From NCBI GenBank assembly GCA_022828425.1, contig CP094685.1, positions 124,001 to 188,000 on the forward strand: 64,000 bases of DNA, in the 5' to 3' direction. Source of the stretch: Candidatus Thiothrix sulfatifontis. Lineage in GTDB: Bacteria > Pseudomonadota > Gammaproteobacteria > Thiotrichales > Thiotrichaceae. The notes under the pieces were generated by a model. The model made no database searches. It saw only the letters and a program-made list of their open reading frames with translations, and was not told the origin of the DNA. The number at the start of each line of letters is the position of its first letter. The first letter of the stretch is position 1. The translations under genes and the position numbers were made by a program. This document shows positions 44,776 to 54,174 of the stretch, piece by piece.

Positions 44776-47193
44776 ATGTTGCGAATGTCGTCTTTGCTGA
44801 CTGCCACACTGTGGTGCTTTTTATTTAACCTAATCAATGTAAGCAATGCGCACGCTAATACCTTCGATTGCCAAGCCGAACCGTTGCTATCAGCGGCGGT
44901 GCAACCAGAGACACTGGATTACGCCAAATTTCTAAGCAAACGCGGCAAATTTTACCACCAATGCCGTCTGGATTACGCCCGCGCTAAGCAGGATTTCACC
45001 GACAGTTATACGATTGCCAGCAAAGCATCCCCTGCGGCTCCCGTCGATACGGGAATCGCCCTCAGCAATCTAGCCAGACTGTATATGGAATGGAATCAAC
45101 ACCTTGAGCAAGTCGAAGACAAATTCAAACAAGCAGCCACCCTGTTGCAAGGCACGGCACGGCATTTTGAAGCCCTGACACACTTGGGGGATTTTCATGC
45201 ACAACAAAGCAATTGGTCGCAAGCACAAACGTATTACTTGCAAGCCCTGCAACACCTTGATTATCCGCAAATTCCGCCCGCGCAAAAAGCCATTGTTTTC
45301 AATAACCTCAGTAAGGTTTACCGCGAACAACGTCAGTATCCAACCGCCGCGCATTACCTAGAAGAAAGTGCCGCCCTACTCCCTAACACCAGTACCGACT
45401 ATGCCATCAACCGTTACAATCTTGGGCAAAATGCCCATGCGCACGGTGATGATGCCAAAGCCAAACAGTATTACAACGCCAGCCTGAGCCTTTACCAACA
45501 GCAACCGCCCAGCCCCAACCGTGAACAAGATATTGCGCAAGTCAGCACCCGCTTGGCAGAGCTGGCTTTGCAAGCCGGTGACATTGCCGAAACCAAACGC
45601 TTATTGGATATAGCTGCCCCGACCTATCGCTCCCCCAAAAGCGCTTACTTGCCCAACGGCACCGCCTTTTTGAGTGCCACCATGCAACAGGATGTGCAAC
45701 GTTTCGCGCGTCTGCAATTGCACGTCGCCACGCAAAGCCCCGTGTCACCGGCACAAGCCCCGGAGTTGGCAGACGCTTTCTGGGCGTTGCAACATTTGCA
45801 CGGTTTGCAACGAATGCAGAACTTGCACCAAACTGTATTGCGCTGGAGTGCCAGCAACCCTGCACAAGCCCAAGCCATCCAAGATTTATGGCAAACCCAG
45901 CAAACCCTAACGCACTTGGAAGCACAACACGCCGCGCAATTGGGCACACCGGCTGCCGAACAACTTGCGGCTGCCATTAACACCCAACAACAAACACTGC
46001 TCGCCCAAGACAGTCAGTTACGCCGTGAATTTCCGGCATACCGTCAACTGCTGAATCCGAACGCTTTAAGTTTGAGCGACGCACAAACGCATCTGCGTGA
46101 CCATGAAGCGCTGATGACTTGGGTGATCGACCACGATGCCATCAATCACCAGCAAGTCGCTTATTTATTGGTGGTTCGCTCCAAAACAGCCCCGCGCTTG
46201 CACCGTTTAGCATTGCCAGCCCATTTCAGTGAAAGCCTGGCACAAGTATTGCGCCCCATGTATGACGTCAGCGAAACCGCCCAGCCGCCTAGCCCCTTTG
46301 CCATGGCGCAAGCCGAACAGCTTTATCAAACGCTATTCGCCCCAGCGATACCCGATTTGCACGGCGTCAAACACATCATTGCGGTCACGGATGATGAATT
46401 ACAACGCTTACCGCTGCCTTTACTGGTCATCAAGTCCGCGCCAGCAGAGGCTTACCGTGATGCCCATTGGCTAATGCAGGCGTATACGTTTGCGTACTTA
46501 CCCTCGGTACAGGCACTGGCCAACTTGCGCACATTGCCCGCCGCCCCGCAAACGGATGCGCGTCACGCTTTTTTGGGGATTGGAGCGCCACAATATGCTC
46601 AACCCCAGCATCAACAGCAGCCCTTACCCGGTGCTGCGGAAGAATTAGAACACCAACGCCAACGTTTAGGCGGGGAATCCCAATTTGTCCTGACCGGAAA
46701 AGCCGCGACGGAACAAGCCCTGCAACAACTCAGCAACAGCGGCGAATTACAACAGTTCAGAGTCATTAGTTTGGCGACTCACGCGTACACGCCGTCACGC
46801 TTGGAAAATGCCGAAGCACGGCTAGAACTCGCCCCCACCGCGCAAGCCGACGGACAATTAACCGCCAGTGAGATCGCCAACTTGCAGCTCAAAGCCGACT
46901 GGGTATTATTGTCAGCGTGCAGCACGGGTAAACCCACCGATCTCAACGACGGCATGTCGGCCTTGGTCAAAGCCTTTTTCACCGCCGGGGCGCGTAGCGT
47001 CCTTGCTTCGCATTGGGATATTGATTCCGCCACCACCGAACAGTGGCTAGGCGCAGTATTTGACCAACTCCAACAGCAACCGCAGCAACGCGCCCAAGCC
47101 TTACAACACGCCATGCAAACGCTATTGGAGAGTGAGGCGTACAACCATCCTTTTTACTGGGGCGCATTCAGCCTTTACGGTGACGGCGGTTGA
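44776..47193 (+). CDS. TPR-CHAT protein (caspase-like protease)
   Basis: The 805-residue product has a signal peptide (LLTATLWCFLFNLINVSNAHA) and TPR-like repeats (about 75-290: AIALSNLARLYMEWNQHLEQ, ALTHLGDFHAQQSNWSQAQTYYLQAL). The C-terminal CHAT domain (about 560-805) has catalytic His669 (SLATHAYTP) and Cys715 (LLSACSTGK). It is secreted or periplasmic. CHAT proteases are caspase/separase relatives, used in programmed processing or surface maturation. It converges with the sigma/anti-sigma pair by an 18-base overlap. Confidence 0.88.
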   Translation: MLRMSSLLTATLWCFLFNLINVSNAHANTFDCQAEPLLSAAVQPETLDYAKFLSKRGKFYHQCRLDYARAKQDFTDSYTIASKASPAAPVDTGIALSNLARLYMEWNQHLEQVEDKFKQAATLLQGTARHFEALTHLGDFHAQQSNWSQAQTYYLQALQHLDYPQIPPAQKAIVFNNLSKVYREQRQYPTAAHYLEESAALLPNTSTDYAINRYNLGQNAHAHGDDAKAKQYYNASLSLYQQQPPSPNREQDIAQVSTRLAELALQAGDIAETKRLLDIAAPTYRSPKSAYLPNGTAFLSATMQQDVQRFARLQLHVATQSPVSPAQAPELADAFWALQHLHGLQRMQNLHQTVLRWSASNPAQAQAIQDLWQTQQTLTHLEAQHAAQLGTPAAEQLAAAINTQQQTLLAQDSQLRREFPAYRQLLNPNALSLSDAQTHLRDHEALMTWVIDHDAINHQQVAYLLVVRSKTAPRLHRLALPAHFSESLAQVLRPMYDVSETAQPPSPFAMAQAEQLYQTLFAPAIPDLHGVKHIIAVTDDELQRLPLPLLVIKSAPAEAYRDAHWLMQAYTFAYLPSVQALANLRTLPAAPQTDARHAFLGIGAPQYAQPQHQQQPLPGAAEELEHQRQRLGGESQFVLTGKAATEQALQQLSNSGELQQFRVISLATHAYTPSRLENAEARLELAPTAQADGQLTASEIANLQLKADWVLLSACSTGKPTDLNDGMSALVKAFFTAGARSVLASHWDIDSATTEQWLGAVFDQLQQQPQQRAQALQHAMQTLLESEAYNHPFYWGAFSLYGDGG

Positions 47194-47774
47194 TAATTAG
47201 GAAAGTCACGGCGAAACGCTTGCTTGACGCGATTCAATTGCGCTTCACACGCCTGGATAGCTTGCCAATATTGCTCCGGGTCACTGCGTACTGCTGCATT
47301 GGTAACACACACCGCTAACGGATCAGCGGCTGCCGGTGACTGGCGTAAATGCAATTCCGGTGGCGCGCTTTGGCGTAACAGCGGCATCAGCAACATGCCG
47401 AATGCCAGGCCCGCCATCAGCGTGACGGGCAAACTAAAACCGGGTGCAGGTAGTGCCAATAACGTCCAACCTTCAGGACGCCACCACCGCCGCCACCAAG
47501 ACATTTTGGGGGCACATGGCGTAACGCTGCCCTCCGACCATGCATCCATCAATGCCTGCAAGCGCTCGCGCATCGCGGGTGAAAGCGTTTCATCCTGCAC
47601 AAAAGCTGACGTGGAAGTCACCGCACTGTCGGTATCGGGCAATTGTTTCAAGTTCGCGCTGACCTGTTGCTGGAAATCCTCATCCAGCAACGCGGCTTGG
47701 TACAGCGCTTTCAGACGCGGATCAATACGCGTAGCATCATCATCAGGTTGTTCAGCGGGCGTATCATGTTGCAT
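47175..47774 (-). CDS. Single-pass membrane protein, candidate anti-sigma factor
   Basis: The 199-residue product has a soluble N-terminus (about 1-95: DPRLKALYQAALLDEDFQQQVSANLKQL), one hydrophobic helix (about 112-134, LPVTLMAGLAFGMLLMPLL) and a short far-side domain with two Cys. It starts 44 bases after the sigma factor gene on the same strand, the place usually taken by an anti-sigma factor. No zinc-binding HxxxCxxC (ZAS) motif is visible, so the role is inferred from position only. Confidence 0.55.
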   Translation of the reverse strand: MQHDTPAEQPDDDATRIDPRLKALYQAALLDEDFQQQVSANLKQLPDTDSAVTSTSAFVQDETLSPAMRERLQALMDAWSEGSVTPCAPKMSWWRRWWRPEGWTLLALPAPGFSLPVTLMAGLAFGMLLMPLLRQSAPPELHLRQSPAAADPLAVCVTNAAVRSDPEQYWQAIQACEAQLNRVKQAFRRDFPNYQPPSP

Positions 47775-47818
47775 TGCTTAGTGTCTCCATCGTGTCGTTC
47801 CCCGGTTGTATTCAAGAC

Positions 47819-48424
47819 TTATAACGCACGTTTCAATTTTTCTTTGGCATAACGCAAATGGGAGCGCACGGTTTCGTGTTTCTCTTGCATCCGCGCGGCG
47901 ATGGCCTTAATCGACAAGCCTTCCGTGAGTTGTAAATTCAAGGCTTGCTGTTGCTTGTCGGGCAAAGCCGCGAACGCTTGTTTGAAAATCGCCAGCTTCG
48001 TCTTATTAACCAGCGCCTCTTCCAATAACATTAACCACTCCTCCGGGTTCGGGTTGTGATCCCTTAGCACCAATTCGCTGTCGTCAGCCTGCGTCAGACT
48101 CAACACGGCTTGTTCAGGTGCGCGTTTTTTACGCTCCTGTTTGCGGTGATCATCCAGCGCCTGACTTTTTGCCATTGTGCATAACATTGCCCATAAACCC
48201 GCATCAGGCAACGCTTTACCGCAGGACTTCAGCAATTTTAGCCAAGTGTTTTGCACACAATCTTCAGCACTCTCAACATCATTGTAGATGCAACTGCGGC
48301 GGATATAGTGCAATAAACGCTTACCATAGGCGTTGAGCATTTCGATTCCGGCTCGCGGGTCTTTTTTGCAAAAACGCTCGAATAACTGTTGGTCGTATGC
48401 CATCGAAGTAATGTCGTTATGCAT
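47819..48424 (-). CDS. Sigma-70 family (ECF-like) RNA polymerase sigma factor
   Basis: The 201-residue product has a region-2-like part (AYGKRLLHYIRRSCIYNDVESAEDCVQNTWLKLLKS) and a region-4 helix-turn-helix (AFAALPDKQQQALNLQLTEGLSIKAIAARMQEKHETVRSHLRYAKEKL). It directs transcription of a small regulon that may include the facing CHAT gene or the secreted peptide upstream. Start 48424 follows AGGA; 48403 is an alternative. Confidence 0.9.
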   Translation of the reverse strand: MHNDITSMAYDQQLFERFCKKDPRAGIEMLNAYGKRLLHYIRRSCIYNDVESAEDCVQNTWLKLLKSCGKALPDAGLWAMLCTMAKSQALDDHRKQERKKRAPEQAVLSLTQADDSELVLRDHNPNPEEWLMLLEEALVNKTKLAIFKQAFAALPDKQQQALNLQLTEGLSIKAIAARMQEKHETVRSHLRYAKEKLKRAL

Positions 48425-48549
48425 GGGGTATACGTCCTAAAAGGTAAAAAGGGGTTAGCCATAATCGCCCGATGGATGTTACTTACATTTTTAAGCGTTG
48501 TTTCACAAGAATTTTTTGCCCATTATAAAAATAAAAAATGCAGGCAATA

Positions 48550-48810
48550 TTAGCGGGTTGGCACCAAAGTACTGACCATTTCGGTCTCGGTGCTGGCGAC
48601 CACCGCCAATACCAACGCAGGCTCACTCACCAAGACAGCCGCAGCACCGCAGGCCGCAGGATTCGCCCCATTTTGGCTGCAATTCTCTGGTCGCGGGTTA
48701 GTGGGATGGGGAGCGCCGATACTGCGGGTAGTCACATCCGCGCTGGCGCCAGCGCTCAACAGGCTGCTGCACAACAGTGCGAACAATAGGGTGCGGGTAA
48801 TCGTCATCAT
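48550..48810 (-). CDS. Small secreted protein upstream of the sigma factor
   Basis: The product of about 86 residues has a clear signal peptide (TRTLLFALLCSSLLSAGASA) and a mature part with two Cys in PENCSQNGANPAACG. GGAG stands 5 bases before the ATG at 48810. No family recognised. It may be a target of the neighbouring sigma factor or a substrate of the CHAT protease; both are guesses from position. Confidence 0.6.
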   Translation of the reverse strand: MMTITRTLLFALLCSSLLSAGASADVTTRSIGAPHPTNPRPENCSQNGANPAACGAAAVLVSEPALVLAVVASTETEMVSTLVPTR

Positions 48811-48976
48811 GCTTACTCCTTGCTCTGTGTGATTGCCCCAGCACTTGCTGGAACACACCTAGAGTCTCAAAAGTAAGCAATTGAAAATATTGCGATAAAT
48901 ACCGGAATTACCCGGTTTTTATACGCAACCAACCCGCGTAGAAATACCGGAAGATCTACGTAGAACTACGCAGAAG

Positions 48977-50734
48977 TCACAACGTAACGGGAATAAGCAC
49001 ACGAATAGTTACCCCCATTTTGCCATCAATAAAAAATTGTCCGCCCAAGCGCTCAGTACGCTCGCGCATATTTTTAATGCCTTTGCCTTGAGCATTTTTT
49101 AACTGCTCGGCCTCTAAACCCTTGCCGTCATCTTTAACAATCAACTGTATGGCATTCGGTTCTTTATCAAGCTGAACTAACACACGGGTAACACCCACCG
49201 CGTATTTTTCGATATTATGCAGCGCTTCTCTGGCAATAATGAACACGGTATCGGCAACGGATTCTGGCAAGGTGCATAAATTTATTTGCACGTCTCGGAT
49301 TACGGTAATCGCGTTTAATTCAGCTTTTGCCTGAAAATCCTCTAAAATACGGTGTAGTTTGTCTTGATGGGTGGTTTCGCCATTAGCGCATTTATCAATA
49401 ACGTGCGAGATTTCACGCACATCGTCGATACTGGTTTTAACCACTGCCAAGAGCTTTTGCAAATAATCGGAACAGGCTTCTGGATTTTTGATGACATTAT
49501 TGATAGCCAATTCTGTATAGGTTTTGGCTCCGACCAAATCTTGTTTAACATTATCATGCAAATCCATCGACAACTGCTTTAACTGCTCCGCAACAATTTG
49601 TTTTTCTGCCTGTAAACGCTGAAGCGGCGTATCCCCCGACGTTGCTGACACTGCCTTAGCTGGCTTTCTCATCAACAAATACACAGGTATTAGCCCCCCT
49701 AAAATCGCCATAAGCAACAGACCATAAATCAACAGTCTTGGCGCAGAAACCGGCTCAGCCAGTAACAAAACCTTCAACGCATCACTTAACACATCCTGTT
49801 TTACCAAGCTAAGCTCTGCCAATTGCTCCGCTGCTTTAAAATGATCGGCGTCGAATAGCACACGTTCCACCGGAATATTTTTCTCTGTTAAAGCTTGAAT
49901 AACAGCTTGTTTGGCTTTATCGCTTTGAATCCAGAAGTCAATTTTTTCTTTCAATAACGAGGGAGCATCTTTGGTATGCCTAGGTGCGTTATAAATGACA
50001 ATAGAATACTCTTCGCGGGAATAACCCTGTGGCGGCGATTCAATACTGTACTGCTCAAACTTGCCCCCCTCCCGCACTTCTTTATTAAGTATATCGAATA
50101 ACACAACATCATCACCGGCATAAGCATCTATTGAATTTGGCTCAGTGGATAACAAACTTGTAATCGCCTTACCCCGTTCAGAAAACGTATTATTAATCGT
50201 CGCGGAGGGGAAAAAACTCCGAATAGCAGATTCATTCGTAACCGGCGAATTATCAGAACCTTTAAGCACGCCAATAGTGAGTTGAGCAGGGTTTTCATGC
50301 AAAGCGTTAATTTTATCACGCCTGATCAACAAGCGGGTTCGCGCAATAAAAAAAGGCTCTGAAAACTCCCCATTAAACGCACGCTGTTCCTCTATGCGCG
50401 TGGTCGTGCGTGAAGAGGGGCCGCATTGAATACCGATTTGCTTCTGGGTTAAAGCTCCGGCAAAGTTTTCAAAGCGCTTGCTCGGCTCTGCCAAAGGGCG
50501 CAAATTTTCAGGCGGGATGTCATACTGTTCAGCCCGCAAAAATGCCAGAAAATGACTGCAAAAACCCTTAACCTCGTTACCTCGGCCTTCACTCGACAAG
50601 TAACTGATCGGGGCGGCATCGGTGCTAAAACCAAAAATCAACGGTGTTTTAGCCGTTGCTTCGGTTGCACTGACACTGCTCCACATTGCGCTGCTGAGCA
50701 GCATCCCCAGACTGACTCGCTTGATCCACTTCAT
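48977..50734 (-). CDS. Sensor histidine kinase with periplasmic solute-binding sensor
   Basis: The 585-residue product has a signal peptide (LGMLLSSAMWSSVSA), a periplasmic SBP_bac_3-like domain (about 25-300, IFGFSTDAAPISYLS...), one membrane helix (APRLLIYGLLLMAILGGLIPVYLL, about 330-353) and a HisKA_3/HATPase kinase (phospho-His in MDLHDNVKQDLVG; ATP-binding DDGKGLEAEQL). This is a NarX/UhpB-type kinase fed directly by a ligand-binding domain. The response regulator lies just downstream in genome order (upstream in transcription), so they form a two-component pair. Confidence 0.87.
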   Translation of the reverse strand: MKWIKRVSLGMLLSSAMWSSVSATEATAKTPLIFGFSTDAAPISYLSSEGRGNEVKGFCSHFLAFLRAEQYDIPPENLRPLAEPSKRFENFAGALTQKQIGIQCGPSSRTTTRIEEQRAFNGEFSEPFFIARTRLLIRRDKINALHENPAQLTIGVLKGSDNSPVTNESAIRSFFPSATINNTFSERGKAITSLLSTEPNSIDAYAGDDVVLFDILNKEVREGGKFEQYSIESPPQGYSREEYSIVIYNAPRHTKDAPSLLKEKIDFWIQSDKAKQAVIQALTEKNIPVERVLFDADHFKAAEQLAELSLVKQDVLSDALKVLLLAEPVSAPRLLIYGLLLMAILGGLIPVYLLMRKPAKAVSATSGDTPLQRLQAEKQIVAEQLKQLSMDLHDNVKQDLVGAKTYTELAINNVIKNPEACSDYLQKLLAVVKTSIDDVREISHVIDKCANGETTHQDKLHRILEDFQAKAELNAITVIRDVQINLCTLPESVADTVFIIAREALHNIEKYAVGVTRVLVQLDKEPNAIQLIVKDDGKGLEAEQLKNAQGKGIKNMRERTERLGGQFFIDGKMGVTIRVLIPVTL

Positions 50735-50824
50735 GCACACACCACTTCCCACTCGCAGGCTAACACGTTAATTTGCACACGAGTGTAGCGCATAAGCAGT
50801 AAATCTTATGCAGACTTATGGGTA

Positions 50825-51433
50825 TTACAATAAATCGTGCTCCCATGCATAACGGGTGAGTTCCGCGACCGAACGTAACCCCAATTTATCGCGGATATTT
50901 TGACGGTGGGTTTCAACCGTGCGGGTTTCAATGGCGAGAATACGGGCAATTTCCCCGCTTTGTTTGCCTTTTGCCACCCACTGGAGCACTTCAATTTCGC
51001 GCTGCGTCAGTGGCACCGTTTTCGGTTGGGGTGCTGCAAGCATGGGCGGAAACACAAACAAACCGCAACGTACCGCCTCAATAGTACGCAACAACTGATC
51101 GGCATTACTGTGTTTGACCAAATACCCCGCCGCTCCCGCGTGCATCGCTTGGCGAGCGTATTCCGGTGAATCTTCCATCGTCAACATTAAGATTTTTAGC
51201 GTGGGAAATTGCTGTTTGAGTGCTTGGGTGGCGGCTAAACCATCCATCACCGGCATACGAATATCCATCAACACCATCTCCGGCAGCAATTCCGCCGCCA
51301 GCGTCAACGCTTCCTGCCCATTACCAGCCATGCCCACCACCTGAATACCGGCTTCGCGCAGCACCGCTGCAAAGCCTTCGCGCACGACCGGGTGATCATC
51401 GACAATCATGATGCGTAATGTTGAATCCCGCAT
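50825..51433 (-). CDS. NarL/FixJ-family response regulator
   Basis: The 202-residue product has a receiver domain (phospho-acceptor Asp in LMDIRMPVMDG, residue about 57) and a LuxR helix-turn-helix (LTQREIEVLQWVAKGKQSGEIARILAIETRTVETHRQNI). It is the partner of the adjacent HisKA_3 kinase, 90 bases away. Confidence 0.93.
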   Translation of the reverse strand: MRDSTLRIMIVDDHPVVREGFAAVLREAGIQVVGMAGNGQEALTLAAELLPEMVLMDIRMPVMDGLAATQALKQQFPTLKILMLTMEDSPEYARQAMHAGAAGYLVKHSNADQLLRTIEAVRCGLFVFPPMLAAPQPKTVPLTQREIEVLQWVAKGKQSGEIARILAIETRTVETHRQNIRDKLGLRSVAELTRYAWEHDLL

Positions 51434-51436
51434 GGT

Positions 51437-51682
51437 TCACTCCTTATTAGCCGGTGGGGTAATCGCGCACTGCTGCTTCAAACCTTCGTGTTGTTCAGTG
51501 CGTCGGAAAGTGTGCCAACTCAAGCCTGCTTGCGCCGCTTCCAGCACAATGAACTCGAACAGTTTGCGGTCATCGTGGACGGGCACACCCCATTCTTCAT
51601 CGTGGTAGGCGACGTAATCGAGTTTGCTTAAATCGACCCATGCGCAGCGGCACAGGGAGGTGTCAGGCGAAACACTGTTCAT
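51437..51682 (-). pseudogene. tag: Truncated 3-methyladenine DNA glycosylase I (tag)
   Basis: Only 81 residues remain. CRCAWVDLSKLDYVAYHDEEWGVPVHDDRKLFEFIVLEAAQAGLSW is a classical Tag N-terminus, but after SW the sequence runs into unrelated codons (HTFRRTEQHEGLKQQ) and stops 3 bases before the response regulator. The helix-hairpin-helix and C-terminal zinc residues are missing. It is most likely a remnant, and cannot be an active glycosylase. Confidence 0.8.
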
Positions 51683-51753
51683 GGTGGTGTACCCGTTTAA
51701 TTATGAATAGTACAATAAGGCAAAATCATTACTAATACTTATAACGAGGCTGT

Positions 51754-52680
51754 ATGAAACACAAGCACTCCCGACTTAACACTCTGGTGGGTTGCCTGCT
51801 CGCCGCATTGCTGGCTGTTTACAGCCATACCAGCACGGCAGCCGAAGAAATAACCCGCACACTTGACGACCAACGCCAATATTTATTGTACATCCCCAGC
51901 AGCTATCAAGCGACCAAGCCAACCCCACTGGTGCTGTTTTTCCACGGCGGTGGCGGACACATGCAACAGGCGGCGAATGCCTACGGTTGGCGCGAAAAGG
52001 CAGAACAGGAAGGTTTCATCGTTGCGTTCCCCAATGGCACCAGTGGCTTGCGCAAGCAACACCTGTTGGCAACGTGGAATGCGGGCAATTGCTGCGGTTT
52101 TGCCCGTGACGAGCAGGTGGATGATGTCGGTTTTGTCAAACAAGTGCTGGCCGACATTAAACGTCAGGTCACTATCGACAGCCAGCGGATTTTTGCTACC
52201 GGCATGTCGAACGGCGGGATGATGTCGCATCGGCTGGCGTGTGAAATGGCGGATACCTTCAGGGCGATTGCCGCCGTTGCTGGCACCGACAATACCCAAA
52301 CCTGCCAGCCTTCGCGACCGATTGCGGTGCTGCACATCCACGCCAAAGATGACACCCATGTGTTGTTTGACGGTGGGGCGGGGGAAGATGCTTTCCGCGA
52401 TGTCTCCAAGGTGACGGACTTTACGTCGGTAAATGAAACCATCAGCCGCTGGGTCAAACGCAACGGTTTGAACCCTGCACCACAACAGGAACGCAGCATT
52501 CCGGGCGCGGATCTCGAACGTTACGCCGCGAACAACCATCCGGCGCAAGTGTGGTTAGTCGCGACAGAAACGGGCGGGCATTCCTGGCCGGGTGGCAAGC
52601 GCGTCCGGGGCAAACAGCCATCGCGTGCGATTGACGCGACCGATTTTATTTGGCGGTTTTTCAGTAATACGAGTCGGTAA
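51754..52680 (+). CDS. Secreted alpha/beta-hydrolase esterase (LpqC/PHB-depolymerase-like)
   Basis: The 308-residue product has a signal peptide (LLAALLAVYSHTSTAAE), oxyanion FFHGGGGHMQQAANAYGW, nucleophile GMSNGGMMSH and catalytic His near GGHSWPGG. It is close to the LpqC/feruloyl-esterase and polyhydroxybutyrate depolymerase group. WNAGNCCG is typical for this group. Substrate unknown. It lies 4 bases from the convergent XRE gene. Confidence 0.87.
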   Translation: MKHKHSRLNTLVGCLLAALLAVYSHTSTAAEEITRTLDDQRQYLLYIPSSYQATKPTPLVLFFHGGGGHMQQAANAYGWREKAEQEGFIVAFPNGTSGLRKQHLLATWNAGNCCGFARDEQVDDVGFVKQVLADIKRQVTIDSQRIFATGMSNGGMMSHRLACEMADTFRAIAAVAGTDNTQTCQPSRPIAVLHIHAKDDTHVLFDGGAGEDAFRDVSKVTDFTSVNETISRWVKRNGLNPAPQQERSIPGADLERYAANNHPAQVWLVATETGGHSWPGGKRVRGKQPSRAIDATDFIWRFFSNTSR

Positions 52681-52684
52681 GCGG

Positions 52685-52900
52685 TTAATTCCTCGCTTCT
52701 GATTCAAATGCCAGAATATCTCCCGGCTGGCAATCCAACACCTCACAAATCTTCTGCAAGGTGTCAAAGCGGATGCCTTTCACCTTGCCGGATTTGAGCA
52801 GGGACACATTCTGTTCGGTAATGCCAATGCGTTCTGCCAGCTCTTTCGAGCGCATCTTGCGTTTGGCGAGCATCACATCAAGGTTCACAATAATCGGCAT
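52685..52900 (-). CDS. XRE-family regulator paired with DUF2975
   Basis: The product of about 71 residues is nearly all helix-turn-helix: MLAKRKMRSKELAERIGITEQNVSLLKSGKVKGIRFDTLQKICEVLDCQPGDIL. It is YozG-like, usually found downstream of a DUF2975 membrane gene. A GTG start at 52909 would give a GTGA overlap with the DUF2975 stop; ATG 52900 is the simpler choice. Confidence 0.87.
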   Translation of the reverse strand: MPIIVNLDVMLAKRKMRSKELAERIGITEQNVSLLKSGKVKGIRFDTLQKICEVLDCQPGDILAFESEARN

Positions 52901-52905
52901 AGGGG

Positions 52906-53436
52906 TCACACAATCTGGCGGTTATCGTCGGCAATCACAGCAGCGGCTTGCAAAGCATGGGCAAGCATTACCATTAACGCCCCAATTAACACCAGCAGCA
53001 CATCATTCATCTCAAAACTAACCGCTATCGCCTGATGCCCTTCGGGATTTTCAAGCGTTAGCACTAACACCGTCAAGAGCCGCGCCAAGGGGCTGGTCAC
53101 GCCAAACACCACCAACATCCACGCGAAACACTGCAATTCCGCCGCAATGTCGGGGTGGAAATAATCGCGTTGCGCCAATAAGCGAAACACGCCCGCCATC
53201 GCCCAAATCCCAAAGACCATGATCAACAGGTGCAGCGTGGAAACACCCCACCCCATGCACAGTGCAAACGGGGTCAACTGCAAAGTTTCCGTGGTCAGCG
53301 TGGCAAGGTGTTTAACGACGAATGCTTGTCCATCCGGCAGCCACCACAGCAGCGCGTTGGATAAGAGCAGCAATGCCGCAATCACTTTTGCCGCCGGTGC
53401 CAGCCAATGTTTCAGGTGGGATGTATCAAATTTCAT
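52906..53436 (-). CDS. DUF2975 membrane protein
   Basis: The 176-residue product has four membrane helices (LAPAAKVIAALLLLSNALLWWLP, LTPFALCMGWGVSTLHLLIMVFGIW, ELQCFAWMLVVFGVTSPLARLLT, DVLLVLIGALMVMLAHALQAA) and the RLLAQRDYF linker typical of DUF2975. It likely sequesters or regulates the small XRE protein encoded next. GAGG precedes the ATG at 53436. Confidence 0.87.
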   Translation of the reverse strand: MKFDTSHLKHWLAPAAKVIAALLLLSNALLWWLPDGQAFVVKHLATLTTETLQLTPFALCMGWGVSTLHLLIMVFGIWAMAGVFRLLAQRDYFHPDIAAELQCFAWMLVVFGVTSPLARLLTVLVLTLENPEGHQAIAVSFEMNDVLLVLIGALMVMLAHALQAAAVIADDNRQIV

Positions 53437-53512
53437 ATTAACCTCGATTTCATGTTGCGAAGCCAAATATTATTGTATTACGATAATTAATTCAAGAAAA
53501 AGGTAAGCCAAG

Positions 53513-54106
53513 ATGAAACAACTGCTCCCCATTGCCACAGCATTGCTGCTGGTCGCCTGCACCGCGATCCCCGTCAAAACGCTGTATAAACTCGCCACCG
53601 CTGACTTAATGACGGTCGACCCGACCCTCTTGCGGGTTGCTGCACAAATGCCGGATTGGGTTGCGCCACGCCCTGATGGTGTCAAGCTGGAACTCGGCAT
53701 GAAGCGTGACGGTGAAACACCCATTAACGAACGCTTCAACCTCGAAGCCATCCCGTTGGCGCTGGAAGGCAAAACGCTTGCCGATGCCGCCAAACCGGGC
53801 TATCAACTGTATGCGTATCGGCTTGCGCCTGCGGATATTCCGCGCTTGCAACACTTCCGCGACACGCTGAAGGCGAAAAAAGCGGATGGTGGTAAGAAGG
53901 CGGAAACCTCAATGGGTGTCGGGGTGGATGCGTGCCGCAAGACGGAGTTGCCCGCAGGCAAAATCCCCGCCACCACGTTCCTGCAATTGGATAGGGAGTC
54001 GGGCTATCTGCCCTTGTTGGTCGATTACGATTTGCGCCAAAAGGTGGATGGCAAGGAGTTGGCGACCCTGATTCCACCGTGTACCACTCACCTTGGAAGG
54101 TTCTAG
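53513..54106 (+). CDS. Predicted lipoprotein of unknown function
   Basis: The 197-residue product has a lipobox LLVAC (Cys16) and a soluble domain with no recognised family. It is divergent from the XRE/DUF2975 pair. It is followed by the hairpin at 54105-54129. Confidence 0.65.
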   Translation: MKQLLPIATALLLVACTAIPVKTLYKLATADLMTVDPTLLRVAAQMPDWVAPRPDGVKLELGMKRDGETPINERFNLEAIPLALEGKTLADAAKPGYQLYAYRLAPADIPRLQHFRDTLKAKKADGGKKAETSMGVGVDACRKTELPAGKIPATTFLQLDRESGYLPLLVDYDLRQKVDGKELATLIPPCTTHLGRF

Positions 54107-54129
54107 TGCCGCTTAACCATCAGCGGCAC
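54105..54129 (+). terminator. Hairpin and start of a duplicated promoter segment
   Basis: GTGCCGCT and AGCGGCAC pair around TAACCATC at the lipoprotein stop codon. The following TATGCTAAACT (about 54133-54143) is a likely -10 of the AAA-ATPase gene. The same CTTAACCAT...CGGCACGGCTTATGCTAAACT run recurs before the second copy (about 55863-55893), so the promoter was duplicated with the gene. Confidence 0.6.
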
Positions 54130-54174
54130 GGCTTATGCTAAACTCCTTCCATCAATCCGAAGGATAACAACCGC

